This document shows positions 1 to 6,312 of a stretch of DNA of 12,015 bases, piece by piece (within the stretch, counting starts at the first letter, position 1; the number at the start of each line of letters is the position of its first letter). Made by a program: the position numbers and the translations under genes. Origin of the DNA: Candidatus Woesearchaeota archaeon (GTDB lineage Archaea; Nanobdellota; Nanobdellia; Woesearchaeales; JABIAG01); contig JAHWHN010000205.1 in NCBI GenBank assembly GCA_019323235.1, positions 1 to 12,015 on the forward strand. The letters are read 5' to 3'. Below the pieces are notes generated by a model, which saw nothing but the letters and a program-made list of their open reading frames with translations, had not been told where the DNA came from and ran no database searches.

Positions 1-521
1 ATAATTTCATAGAACCTTTAATTGTAGAAAATTCTGGTGTAAAAAATTACAAACAAGGTGTAAGACCTTTAAAAAATGGTGTTGTAATTGATCATATTTC
101 AAGAGGTAGTACTCCTCAAGAAATTCACTATAATATGAATCAAATTCAAAAAATTTTAGGTTTATATGATATTGGAGGTAGCTGGGTTGCTGAATCAGAA
201 AGTAATTCGGGAGTATATAAGGGATTAATTTTTTTACCAAATACTAATAAATTAAAAGAAAAAGAAATGAAAAGATTAGCTGCAATTTCTCCAAACTGTA
301 GAGTTAATGTAATTGAAGATCATAAAGTCAAAGAAAAATTATTATTAAATATGCCCGATCAGATTTATAATTTTAAAGAAATATCTTGTACAAATGAAAA
401 TTGTATTTCTAGTTATTTAAACAAAGAGCCAATGGGTGCACATTTTTATAATAAAGAGGGTATCTTTGAATGTAAATATTGTGAAAAACCTCACAATTAT
501 AAAGAGATTTGGAAAAAATGA
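1..521 (+). CDS. pyrI: Aspartate carbamoyltransferase regulatory chain, 5' partial (possible PyrB-PyrI fusion tail)
   Basis: The regulatory chain of aspartate carbamoyltransferase binds effector nucleotides in its N-terminal domain and docks on the catalytic chain through a C-terminal zinc domain, in pyrimidine synthesis in the cytoplasm. Seen: the frame is open from base 3. It shows the family signature GVVIDHI at codons 26-32, then a C-terminal SCTNENCISSY and FECKYCEKPH. The four zinc cysteines (CX4C and CX2C) are all present, at codons 129, 134, 157 and 160. The first in-frame ATG (base 135) would delete the VIDHI strand and cannot be the start. No ATG, GTG or TTG lies in frame before it, so the gene begins left of the window. 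At least 26 residues precede VVIDHI, more than the roughly 16 of free-standing E. coli PyrI, so fusion to PyrB is possible. It overlaps the next gene by ATGA. Confidence 0.93.
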   Translation, partial: NFIEPLIVENSGVKNYKQGVRPLKNGVVIDHISRGSTPQEIHYNMNQIQKILGLYDIGGSWVAESESNSGVYKGLIFLPNTNKLKEKEMKRLAAISPNCRVNVIEDHKVKEKLLLNMPDQIYNFKEISCTNENCISSYLNKEPMGAHFYNKEGIFECKYCEKPHNYKEIWKK

Positions 522-1054
522 ACAGACTAGAACAAATTTTAAAAAAATTAAATCCTGGAGAATTAGCTCATTTAAATTATGGGAATCCTGACTCAATAGA
601 AGAAATGAAAAAATCAGTAGGTTCTGAATATCAAAATTTCTTAGATCAAGCTAAAGAATTAAGTACAGCTCATGTATTCTTAGCAGAAAGAAGATTTTAT
701 ATTAGAGAAATGGGTGCAAGTGATGATGATGATGATTACATGCCTAGTGAATATAGATTTGAAGTGATGGTAAAAAGAGGACATCAATATAAATCAATAG
801 ATAAAGGTTTTATTTCTGAAATAGATGATCATTTAGTTTCAAAGCTAAAGCAATATAATATTTCAAAAATAACTACTTGTGATATTGGTGAAGGAAATCA
901 AGACGCAAGAGGTTCTTTTTGTGAAACAGAAGTTCTTAATATTTTACAAAATAAAACAATAAAATACTTAGAAGATAATTTAATTACAGTTGTAATTAAT
1001 AAAGATCATGGAATGGATTATCTTGACTTTCACACTAATCAGCTTATTATTTGA
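518..1054 (+). CDS. Hypothetical protein, 178 residues, coupled to pyrI
   Basis: I do not recognise this protein. Seen: a soluble, charged protein with no signal peptide or membrane segment. Its N-terminus looks helical (LEQILKKLNPGELAHL). An aspartate run (five GAT codons at 722-736) is followed by what looks like an alpha/beta part: YRFEVMVKRG, ISKITTCDIGEG, NLITVVINKDHG. I chose ATG 518 because it overlaps the pyrI stop as ATGA (518-521), a usual translational-coupling arrangement. A TTG nine bases upstream is also in frame but less likely. Coupling to the pyrimidine gene implies shared transcription, but shared function is only a guess. It converges on the phosphoesterase with a 7-base gap. 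Base composition matches its neighbours, so there is no sign of recent transfer. Confidence 0.75.
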   Translation: MNRLEQILKKLNPGELAHLNYGNPDSIEEMKKSVGSEYQNFLDQAKELSTAHVFLAERRFYIREMGASDDDDDYMPSEYRFEVMVKRGHQYKSIDKGFISEIDDHLVSKLKQYNISKITTCDIGEGNQDARGSFCETEVLNILQNKTIKYLEDNLITVVINKDHGMDYLDFHTNQLII

Positions 1055-1061
1055 TATTTAA

Positions 1062-1751
1062 TCAGAATTCTTCTTTTTTTACTTTACCAAAATTATACAA
1101 ATTACCATCTTCAGTAATTGTTACTTCAAATTCTTTGATTCCTTTCAAAAAAGGACTTAATAATTTTTCTGAAGTAATATCTGTACCTTCATTAGCTAAA
1201 TTAAAAGAAGGTAAAACATACAAATTTTTACTTTTAAATTTACATTTCAAGAAACATTTAAACTTTTCACTTTTAGATTTCTCTCTTAAAACAATAGCTG
1301 GATGTTCATGACCAATAATTATATTTTTAATTTTCTTACTATCAATTTCTTCAGGAATAAAATCACCATGACAAATATAAGTATCATCAATAATATAATG
1401 ATCTTTAACCTCAACATCTTTTTTATTAGCAATAACTTCAGTTATTTTATCGTGATTACCTTTAATAAAAATTAGTTTTGAGACACGTTTAATCATATCA
1501 ATTAAATCATAAGTATCATTCCATTCTTGATTAGAAATAGTACCAAATTCATGTTTAATATCTCCATTAATAATAACTAACTTAGGTTTTAATTCTTTCA
1601 ACAAAGAAATTATTTTTTTCTTTTGTTTTTGAAACATTGTTCTAGGAACTAAAATACCTTTTCTATTAAGATAAGCCTCATAACCAATATGTAAATCTGA
1701 TATGATTAAAGTATCCTTAATTACAATTCCTAAGTCTTTAAACTCAATCAT
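1062..1751 (-). CDS. Metallophosphoesterase, archaeal SbcD/Mre11-related family (MJ0037-like)
   Basis: A calcineurin-like phosphoesterase with a two-metal centre. The whole motif set is visible: SDLHIGYE (D19, H21), INGDIKHEFG (G63, D64), KGNHD (N99, H100, D101), CHGDFIPEE (H128) and GHEHPAI (H148, H150). After the last motif come two features I associate with the small archaeal SbcD-related phosphoesterases: a cysteine-containing segment around residues 165-171, and LPSFNLANEGTD. At 229 residues it is about full length for that family, which lacks the capping domain of true Mre11. The substrate is unknown; a phosphodiester or nucleotide is likely. No Rad50, helicase or nuclease gene adjoins it, so a role in DNA repair is not supported here. 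The ATG at 1751 follows a TATA-like element by about 26 bases, suggesting a leaderless mRNA. It converges on the 178-residue gene and lies downstream of gatD. Confidence 0.93.
   Translation of the reverse strand: MIEFKDLGIVIKDTLIISDLHIGYEAYLNRKGILVPRTMFQKQKKKIISLLKELKPKLVIINGDIKHEFGTISNQEWNDTYDLIDMIKRVSKLIFIKGNHDKITEVIANKKDVEVKDHYIIDDTYICHGDFIPEEIDSKKIKNIIIGHEHPAIVLREKSKSEKFKCFLKCKFKSKNLYVLPSFNLANEGTDITSEKLLSPFLKGIKEFEVTITEDGNLYNFGKVKKEEF
1071..1080 (+). terminator. Probable T-tract terminator of the pyrI transcript
   Basis: A T-rich run ending in seven Ts lies 17-26 bases after the stop of the 178-residue gene. Archaeal termination usually uses oligo-T on the coding strand. The tract lies inside the 3' end of the convergent phosphoesterase gene, where it encodes lysines, so the call is tentative. 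Confidence 0.35.
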
Positions 1752-1772
1752 ATAATATAATAATAACTACTA

Positions 1773-1782
1773 CTTTAAAAAA
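1773..1782 (-). promoter_or_regulatory. TATA-like element for the phosphoesterase gene
   Basis: On the minus strand this reads TTTTTTAAAG, centred about 26 bases before the ATG at 1751. In archaea transcription starts near that distance from the box, so start site and start codon would nearly coincide. No Shine-Dalgarno sequence is visible in the gap. The T-run may also act as the gatD terminator. Confidence 0.45.
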
Positions 1783-1795
1783 CTTAAGAATTATT

Positions 1796-3049
1796 CTAAT
1801 TCAAAAAATCTCCGAAATCAATTCTATCATTAATCTCATAAGATAAATTTTCTAGCATTAACTCTTTAGCTTTATCTAAATTTTTTTCTCTTCCTAATAC
1901 ACATCCTAATTTAATATAGGCTGTTTCAGGCAAGATATCTTCTAAATATAAAATTCCTAATTCTAAAGATAACCTTCTTAATGGAGAATAAACTTTTGAA
2001 GAAGTTCTTCCATATAAACATTGAGAAGTCATACAAACCAATACTCCAGAATCAACTAAAGATTTAACAGCACCATAACAATCAATAGGAATATGACCAA
2101 AACCAGTTCCCATAATTATTAGACCTTTGTAACCTTTAAAATTTTCAAAAACATCTTTTTTGATTCCAGGATAAGAATATAAAATTCCAACTTTATCTTC
2201 AAACTTAACATTTAATTCTTTTTTATCAGAATGTCTATATTCTTTAGTTAAAACATCAATTTTATCAGCTCCATAAACTTTAGCAATTTCATTACTATTT
2301 ACAGGCCTAAAAGCATCTCTTCTAGAAGTATGTAATTTTCTTACTTTAGTACCTCTAATTAAAGAACAATATTCATCAGAAGATTTACCATGCATACAAA
2401 CTAAAACTTCATGAATCTTAGATGTTGCAGCTTTAACAGAACATATTAAATTAAAGAAAGCATCAGAACTTCCTCTATCAATACTTCTTTGAGCTGCTGT
2501 AAAAATAACTGGTTTATTAGGTTTTAACATAAATGAAATTGCTGCAGCTGCATATCCAAGAGTGTCTGTACCCATAGTTACAACAATACCATCATAATAA
2601 TCAATTACTTTATCTAATTCTTTAGCAATCTTAACCCAATCTTTAGGATTCATATCCTCACTCATAACTTCCATTGTTTTTTTTGCATCCAAATTTGCAA
2701 TATTTGCTAATTCAGGACACATATTTAAGAAATCGTTAGCGTCATACTCAGCAATAACCCCTCCGGTGGTATAATCAACTTTACTAGAAATAGTTCCACC
2801 TGTGGACATAACTAAGATATTTGGTAATTTTGGATTCTTTTTAATAGGCTTTGCTTTAACTTTTGATGGTTTAGCTTCTTTTAATACTTTAATCTCTTTT
2901 ACATTTTTCTTATCAATACCAACATTATAACCATTCTTTAACTTAAGAACAATCTTATCATCTCCCAACAATTCAGGTCTAGAAATAAAAGTACCTTCTA
3001 GTTCCTCATCCTTAGTTTTAATTAAAACTTTATCTCCAGCATTAGCCAT
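1796..3049 (-). CDS. gatD: Glutamyl-tRNA(Gln) amidotransferase subunit D
   Basis: GatD is the glutaminase half of the archaeal GatDE complex. It releases ammonia from glutamine, which GatE uses to convert Glu-tRNA(Gln) into Gln-tRNA(Gln). The gene implies that the cell makes Gln-tRNA by the indirect route. Seen: an N-terminal small beta domain (residues 1-55) and a lysine-rich linker (56-75), then an asparaginase-type catalytic domain. The latter carries STGGTIS (82-88, T86), MGTDTLGY (T161, D162) and VRKLHTSRRDAF (K238). By family knowledge these match the catalytic Thr, Thr, Asp and Lys of Methanothermobacter GatD. Length (417 residues) is close to the family norm of about 420-440. The N-terminal domain separates it from ordinary L-asparaginase. 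GatE is not in the window. A TATA box 22-31 bases before the ATG suggests a leaderless transcript. Confidence 0.96.
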   Translation of the reverse strand: MANAGDKVLIKTKDEELEGTFISRPELLGDDKIVLKLKNGYNVGIDKKNVKEIKVLKEAKPSKVKAKPIKKNPKLPNILVMSTGGTISSKVDYTTGGVIAEYDANDFLNMCPELANIANLDAKKTMEVMSEDMNPKDWVKIAKELDKVIDYYDGIVVTMGTDTLGYAAAAISFMLKPNKPVIFTAAQRSIDRGSSDAFFNLICSVKAATSKIHEVLVCMHGKSSDEYCSLIRGTKVRKLHTSRRDAFRPVNSNEIAKVYGADKIDVLTKEYRHSDKKELNVKFEDKVGILYSYPGIKKDVFENFKGYKGLIIMGTGFGHIPIDCYGAVKSLVDSGVLVCMTSQCLYGRTSSKVYSPLRRLSLELGILYLEDILPETAYIKLGCVLGREKNLDKAKELMLENLSYEINDRIDFGDFLN

Positions 3050-3070
3050 ATTTCAATAAGAGAAATTTAT

Positions 3071-3080
3071 CTTTATAAAT
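3071..3080 (-). promoter_or_regulatory. TATA box of gatD
   Basis: On the minus strand this reads ATTTATAAAG, close to the archaeal TATA consensus, centred about 26 bases before the gatD ATG. It lies in the 42-base gap after the 559-residue gene, so gatD probably has its own leaderless promoter even though the upstream gene is co-directional. Confidence 0.65.
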
Positions 3081-3091
3081 ATTTTGTAGAA

Positions 3092-4771
3092 TTATTGTTT
3101 AACCCATCTAATTTTAAACATAAAATTTTGTTCTTTGAAACTTAAAAAATCAGCATCTTTGAACATTTTTGCATATTGCCTATCGACTTTAGAAATTAAC
3201 TTACCATATTCTTCAATTTTTCTTTGATATTTTTCAATTTGGTCTTTTGTTAAGTTAATACTTCTATTAAGTCTATACATTTCTCCACGATAATCTTTAA
3301 CATCATTATCTGCATCAAAAAGTTCTTCAATACGATTATTCAATATCATTTCATAAGCCATATTTTGTTCAATTCTATTTTCTAAATCTTCAATATTCAT
3401 AGATAACCAATCTAATCTTTCAAAAAATCTTATTTCTTCAATACTTTCTTCTGTTATGTAATCTTGAAATTCTTTTACATTCTCAATTAAATATCTAAAT
3501 CCTTTATCTTGATACTCTCTTTTAATTTCTTCAATTTCTTCTGAAGTAGTAGCGTTACGTTCATTTAATAACTTAAGATATAAGTCCTTTTCATAAATTC
3601 TCAAATCAATACCTAAATTTGATCTGAAACTATCATATTTTTCTGATAGTTCCTTACTGCATTTTGTTAAAAACTCCAATGTCTGATCAAAAATATCTTT
3701 TTCATAATCTTGTTGTTCTGGGTTATAATTATTTTCATCATCATCATTAAAGAAATCGTCTTCTTCATATTCTTCCAAGTCATCTAGAATATAATCATAT
3801 AAAATTCCTATTTCATCTATGCCATTTTCAAGACATCTCATTGCTGCAGAATAATCTGCTTTCTTTCTAGAGCTGACAAAAGAAAAAATTTCTGACGCTG
3901 TAACTGCTCTATGTCTAATTGCATTAGCATAAATCATAGAAATTTTACAATTGTCTATAGGACAATACTCGTCAATACCATCTTTATTTAAAATACCTTT
4001 TCTACTTTTTAAATCATGAACATACTCAATAATTCTAAGAGATCTCTCAAAATCTTGATAAGCCAGTACTGTATTATTTATTTCATTAGGATTTTTTTTA
4101 AGATCTACTTCCTCATTAAAAAAACAAAGAGCTCTTACAAAATAATTATTACATTCATCAATTAAAGATTCAACTTGTTCATAGCTCAAATTAAATCCAT
4201 CATATGATTCTTTTATATCTCTGAAACCATTATTTTCTAATCTTAAATCAAGATCTAATAAATCACAAAAGATAGAATTCTTTTTATCTATAATCCCATA
4301 TTTTGGAATTAATGGAATATTTTTAAGCCCTGCTTCTGGTATTATTTTAAAAAACTGATTGTCATCATAGAAAACAGAATTATTATCTCTTTTAAAATCA
4401 ATTAATCTAGCTTTCTTGAAAAAATCAATTAAAGGTTCAAGATTAAACTTTTGTTCTTTATCTAAATTTCTCATTGCAGAAAATTTACTAATTAAATTAT
4501 CTTTAATTTTTGAAAAATTATTATCATTAGAACTAAACATTAACTCGTAACCTTGTTTATTACTTCCTATTAATTGAAAACCTTCAACACCTGAAATGAT
4601 TTCTTCTAGTTTAGAACATTTTTCATCATCAAAATTTTCAAATCTAATACAAGCACGTGTTTCTTCAATATCATTTTCTAAAGTAACTTGTAAATTAGGA
4701 GTCAAATAATGCTTAATTGAAACTATATTCTTACTGTCTTCAAGTTTGACATTATCTAGTTTTTTAAGCAT
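3092..4771 (-). CDS. Hypothetical protein, 559 residues, acidic and partly coiled-coil
   Basis: I do not recognise this protein. Seen: no signal peptide or membrane segment, so probably cytoplasmic. Residues 14-100 look like an alpha/beta domain, with strands such as LQVTLENDIEETRACIRF and GYELMFSS. Residues 110-330 are mixed and mostly helical, including a CPIDNC pair at 270-275. Residues 330-360 are extremely acidic and rich in D, E and N. From about 360 to 540 long charged helices without proline (for example EDLENRIEQN and DQIEKYQRKIEEYGKL) look like coiled coil. The end is basic and aromatic (FMFKIRWVKQ). Length and layout suggest a scaffold or assembly protein, but no catalytic motif is visible. 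The ATG at 4771 follows a TATA-like box by about 25 bases. It is divergent from uppS and upstream of gatD. Composition matches the surroundings. Confidence 0.85.
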   Translation of the reverse strand: MLKKLDNVKLEDSKNIVSIKHYLTPNLQVTLENDIEETRACIRFENFDDEKCSKLEEIISGVEGFQLIGSNKQGYELMFSSNDNNFSKIKDNLISKFSAMRNLDKEQKFNLEPLIDFFKKARLIDFKRDNNSVFYDDNQFFKIIPEAGLKNIPLIPKYGIIDKKNSIFCDLLDLDLRLENNGFRDIKESYDGFNLSYEQVESLIDECNNYFVRALCFFNEEVDLKKNPNEINNTVLAYQDFERSLRIIEYVHDLKSRKGILNKDGIDEYCPIDNCKISMIYANAIRHRAVTASEIFSFVSSRKKADYSAAMRCLENGIDEIGILYDYILDDLEEYEEDDFFNDDDENNYNPEQQDYEKDIFDQTLEFLTKCSKELSEKYDSFRSNLGIDLRIYEKDLYLKLLNERNATTSEEIEEIKREYQDKGFRYLIENVKEFQDYITEESIEEIRFFERLDWLSMNIEDLENRIEQNMAYEMILNNRIEELFDADNDVKDYRGEMYRLNRSINLTKDQIEKYQRKIEEYGKLISKVDRQYAKMFKDADFLSFKEQNFMFKIRWVKQ

Positions 4772-4791
4772 AGAATGGGTGAATGTATATT

Positions 4792-4799
4792 TATTTAAA
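4792..4799 (-). promoter_or_regulatory. TATA-like element for the 559-residue gene
   Basis: On the minus strand this reads TTTAAATA, centred about 25 bases before the ATG at 4771. This again fits a leaderless start. The 105-base divergent gap also holds the uppS promoter and other AT-rich stretches, so the exact box is uncertain. Confidence 0.45.
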
Positions 4800-4843
4800 T
4801 AGATAATCCTTCTTGAATATATATTTACTAGATAAATCGTTAA

Positions 4844-4852
4844 TTTAATAAA
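4844..4852 (+). promoter_or_regulatory. TATA-like element for uppS
   Basis: TTTAATAAA is centred about 29 bases before the uppS ATG. The predicted transcription start falls within a few bases of the start codon, and no Shine-Dalgarno sequence is visible. An alternative box at 4818-4827 would give a leader of about 30 bases. Confidence 0.4.
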
Positions 4853-4876
4853 TGAAAGCTTTTCTTAAGTCTCTCA

Positions 4877-5557
4877 ATGATTAAAGAAAATCTTCATATT
4901 GCAATGATAATGGATGGCAACAGACGATGGGCGGTTGCAAATGGTAAAAATAAACTTCTAGGGCATAAAGCTGGTGCTGAAAAATTAAAAGAAGTAATTA
5001 AATGGTGTGTAGATATTAAATCAAGAGCTTTAACTCTTTATACATTCTCAACTGAAAATTTTAATAGAAGTAAAGAGGAAATAGAATCCTTATTCAAATT
5101 ATTTAGAAGTTATTTTAAAGACTTATTAGAATCAAAAGAAGTAACTGAAAACAATATCAAAATCAAGTTCTTAGGTAAGTTGGATATGTTTCCTGATGAC
5201 CTTCGACAACAAATGTTGGAAGCTAATGAAAAAACAAAAGACCATTCTGGTTTAAATTTGAATTTTTGTGTAGCATACGGGGGTCATCAAGAAATCATTG
5301 ATGCTGTAAATAAAATATTAAAATTAGGAAAAGAATCAATTACTGAAGAAGAATTTGAAGATTATTTATATCTAAAAGATCAACCAGATTTAGTTATAAG
5401 AACTGGTGGGGCTGTAAGATTATCAAATTTCTTATCTTGGCAAACTGCTTATAGTGAATGGTTCTTTGTAGATGATTACTGGCCTGGATTAACTAAAGAA
5501 ACTTTTGATGGAATTCTAGAACAATTTCAAGAACGTCAAAGAAACTTTGGTAAGTAA
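4877..5557 (+). CDS. uppS: cis-Prenyltransferase (polyprenyl diphosphate synthase, UppS family)
   Basis: This enzyme adds isopentenyl diphosphate units in cis to an allylic diphosphate, making the long polyprenyl carrier lipid used for glycan transfer at the membrane. Seen: HIAMIMDGNRRWA (catalytic D13), GHKAGAEKL, TLYTFSTENFNRS (E60, N61), NFCVAYGGHQEI, DLVIRTGG (R175), RLSNF (R181, S183) and AYSEW (E194). Its 226 residues are at the short end of the family because the usual N-terminal extension is missing. ATG 4877 is forced: an in-frame TGA at 4853-4855 precedes it and no other start lies between. One oddity: the residue after IRTGG, usually glutamate (RTSGE or RTGGE), is alanine (A179). 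The last 20 codons are repeated downstream (5614-5676) beyond a GC-rich insert, so the present 3' end may be a rearranged version. Confidence 0.95.
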   Translation: MIKENLHIAMIMDGNRRWAVANGKNKLLGHKAGAEKLKEVIKWCVDIKSRALTLYTFSTENFNRSKEEIESLFKLFRSYFKDLLESKEVTENNIKIKFLGKLDMFPDDLRQQMLEANEKTKDHSGLNLNFCVAYGGHQEIIDAVNKILKLGKESITEEEFEDYLYLKDQPDLVIRTGGAVRLSNFLSWQTAYSEWFFVDDYWPGLTKETFDGILEQFQERQRNFGK

Positions 5558-5562
5558 TTTTT
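5495..5562 (+). repeat. Direct repeat, copy 1: 3' end of uppS
   Basis: These 68 bases hold the final uppS codons (KETFDGILEQFQERQRNFGK), the stop and a short T-run. They match 5614-5681 at 65 of 68 positions, with an offset of 119 bases. The differences are at 5529 (A against T, Gln to Leu), 5548 (T against C, silent) and 5554 (G against A, silent). Confidence 0.95.
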
Positions 5563-5613
5563 GAGGCTTGAACGAAGTGAAACCTCTTTCGGTGGCTACG
5601 GCCGAAAACGTAG
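5563..5613. other. GC-rich 51-base insert between the two uppS ends
   Basis: About 53% G+C (27 of 51), in a region that is otherwise near 30%. It can fold into two adjacent hairpins. The first has GAGG (5563-5566) pairing with CCTC (5583-5586), with inner T-A and A-T pairs around the GAACGAAGTGAA core. The second has TTTCGG (5587-5592) pairing with CCGAAA (5602-5607) around a 9-base loop. No open reading frame of note is present. It looks like a small palindromic repeat unit or the scar of an insertion; its identity is unknown. Confidence 0.75.
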
Positions 5614-5681
5614 AAAGAAACTTTTGATGGAATTCTAGAACAATTTCTAGAACGTCAAAGAAACTTCGGTAAATAATTTTT
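5614..5681 (+). pseudogene. Direct repeat, copy 2: orphan duplicate of the uppS 3' end
   Basis: A second copy of the last 20 uppS codons plus stop and T-run, with no start codon of its own, so it is a gene fragment. It reads KETFDGILEQFLERQRNFGK and stop. Two of its three differences from the functional copy are silent. This suggests that both copies spent time under coding selection, or that one came from a related strain. It may be the original gene end displaced by the insert. Confidence 0.85.
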
Positions 5682-5737
5682 AAGTAAATTCTATCAAATT
5701 ATTATTTTATAATTTTTATAAAAAATAAGAATCAAAT

Positions 5738-5751
5738 AAAAAAGAAAAAAA
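5738..5751 (-). terminator. T-tract terminator of the pilin-like gene
   Basis: On the minus strand this reads as seven Ts, a C and six Ts, starting about 50 bases after the stop of the pilin-like gene and directly after the hairpin cluster. It fits archaeal oligo-T termination, possibly helped by the hairpins. Confidence 0.5.
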
Positions 5752-5813
5752 TGCTCAATAATCAAAGATTATTGGCACGACATAATGTCGAACTATCTAT
5801 TTATTTGATAGTT
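5752..5813. repeat. Cluster of three consecutive hairpins
   Basis: Three inverted repeats lie end to end between convergent genes. The first has TGC plus CAATAATC (5752-5763) pairing with GATTATTG plus GCA (5767-5777), an 11-pair stem with one bulged T and an AAA loop. The second has CGACA (5778-5782) pairing with TGTCG (5786-5790). The third has AACTATC (5791-5797) pairing with GATAGTT (5807-5813), enclosing the stop codon of the pilin-like gene. They may end or protect transcripts from both sides. No known RNA family is recognised. Confidence 0.75.
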
Positions 5814-6304
5814 AATTTTAGATTACTGGTTACATTAACAGTCTTACCAACAGTTACTTTACAAGAATAAATTTCAGGTGATGCTTTTGCTTGTAAAATT
5901 ACTTGTATGTCTGAAGTAGCTCCTGTTACAATTGTATCTCCAATAATTTGTGTTGCTACAACATGTCCTGTGTTAGCTCCACTGTATTGAGGTAGACACT
6001 GGAAAGTTAAATCCGCGACATTATCTACAACTAAATCATTAGCCTGACTATTATAAACTTGCATCATCATTGATGTTTGTTTACCTTGTTGTAAAGATAA
6101 AGTACCTTCACCACCACCAGCAAATGTTACTGGATATCTTGATGTTGCTGTTGCAGGTTCTGTTTTAATATCAATACTACCGCTTAATTCTGCGAATTTT
6201 CCTCGTACGAACATTAAAACCATACCAAGAACTGCAAGTGCAATAATAATGATAATAATCAAATTGATGGACATTTCCATCGCACCTTTTTTATTGAATT
6301 TCAT
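5801..6304 (-). CDS. Secreted or surface protein with type IV pilin-like N-terminus
   Basis: Seen: a short basic leader MKFNKKG followed by AMEMS and a strongly hydrophobic helix of about 22 residues (residues 13-33), ending in RGK. This is the layout of archaeal class III or prepilin-like signal sequences, where a prepilin peptidase cuts after the glycine and the helix packs in a filament core or anchors the protein. The rest (about 35-167) is rich in T, V, G, Q and N and looks like a beta-sandwich ectodomain. Its two cysteines (in FQCLPQ and YSCKVTV) could form a disulfide. It has 167 residues. No assembly ATPase or platform gene is nearby, so it may be a lone surface subunit. Translation is supported by GAGAGGTG eight bases before the ATG, and transcription by a TATA box. 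The function is inferred from the N-terminus only. Confidence 0.85.
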   Translation of the reverse strand: MKFNKKGAMEMSINLIIIIIIALAVLGMVLMFVRGKFAELSGSIDIKTEPATATSRYPVTFAGGGEGTLSLQQGKQTSMMMQVYNSQANDLVVDNVADLTFQCLPQYSGANTGHVVATQIIGDTIVTGATSDIQVILQAKASPEIYSCKVTVGKTVNVTSNLKLTIK

Positions 6305-6312
6305 GTTTTAAA

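Noticed and set aside
135..137. ATG at 135 as the pyrI start
   Set aside because: It would remove the conserved VVIDHI strand that is encoded in frame just upstream; the frame is open to the window edge.
509..511. TTG as the start of the 178-residue gene
   Set aside because: ATG 518 forms a classic ATGA overlap with the pyrI stop and is a stronger start codon.
1051..1311. Plus-strand open frame of 86 codons
   Set aside because: It lies wholly antisense to the 3' half of the phosphoesterase and has no family features or ribosome site.
4852..4884. Ten-codon ORF (MKAFLKSLND) overlapping the uppS start
   Set aside because: Too short to support. It would sit at the predicted TATA box, and nothing shows that it is translated.
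5563..5586. Possible kink-turn (tandem G.A pairs) in the insert after uppS
   Set aside because: Opposite the three-base side there are two extra adenines, or else the T-A pairs leave only a one-base bulge, so the canonical kink-turn geometry is not met.
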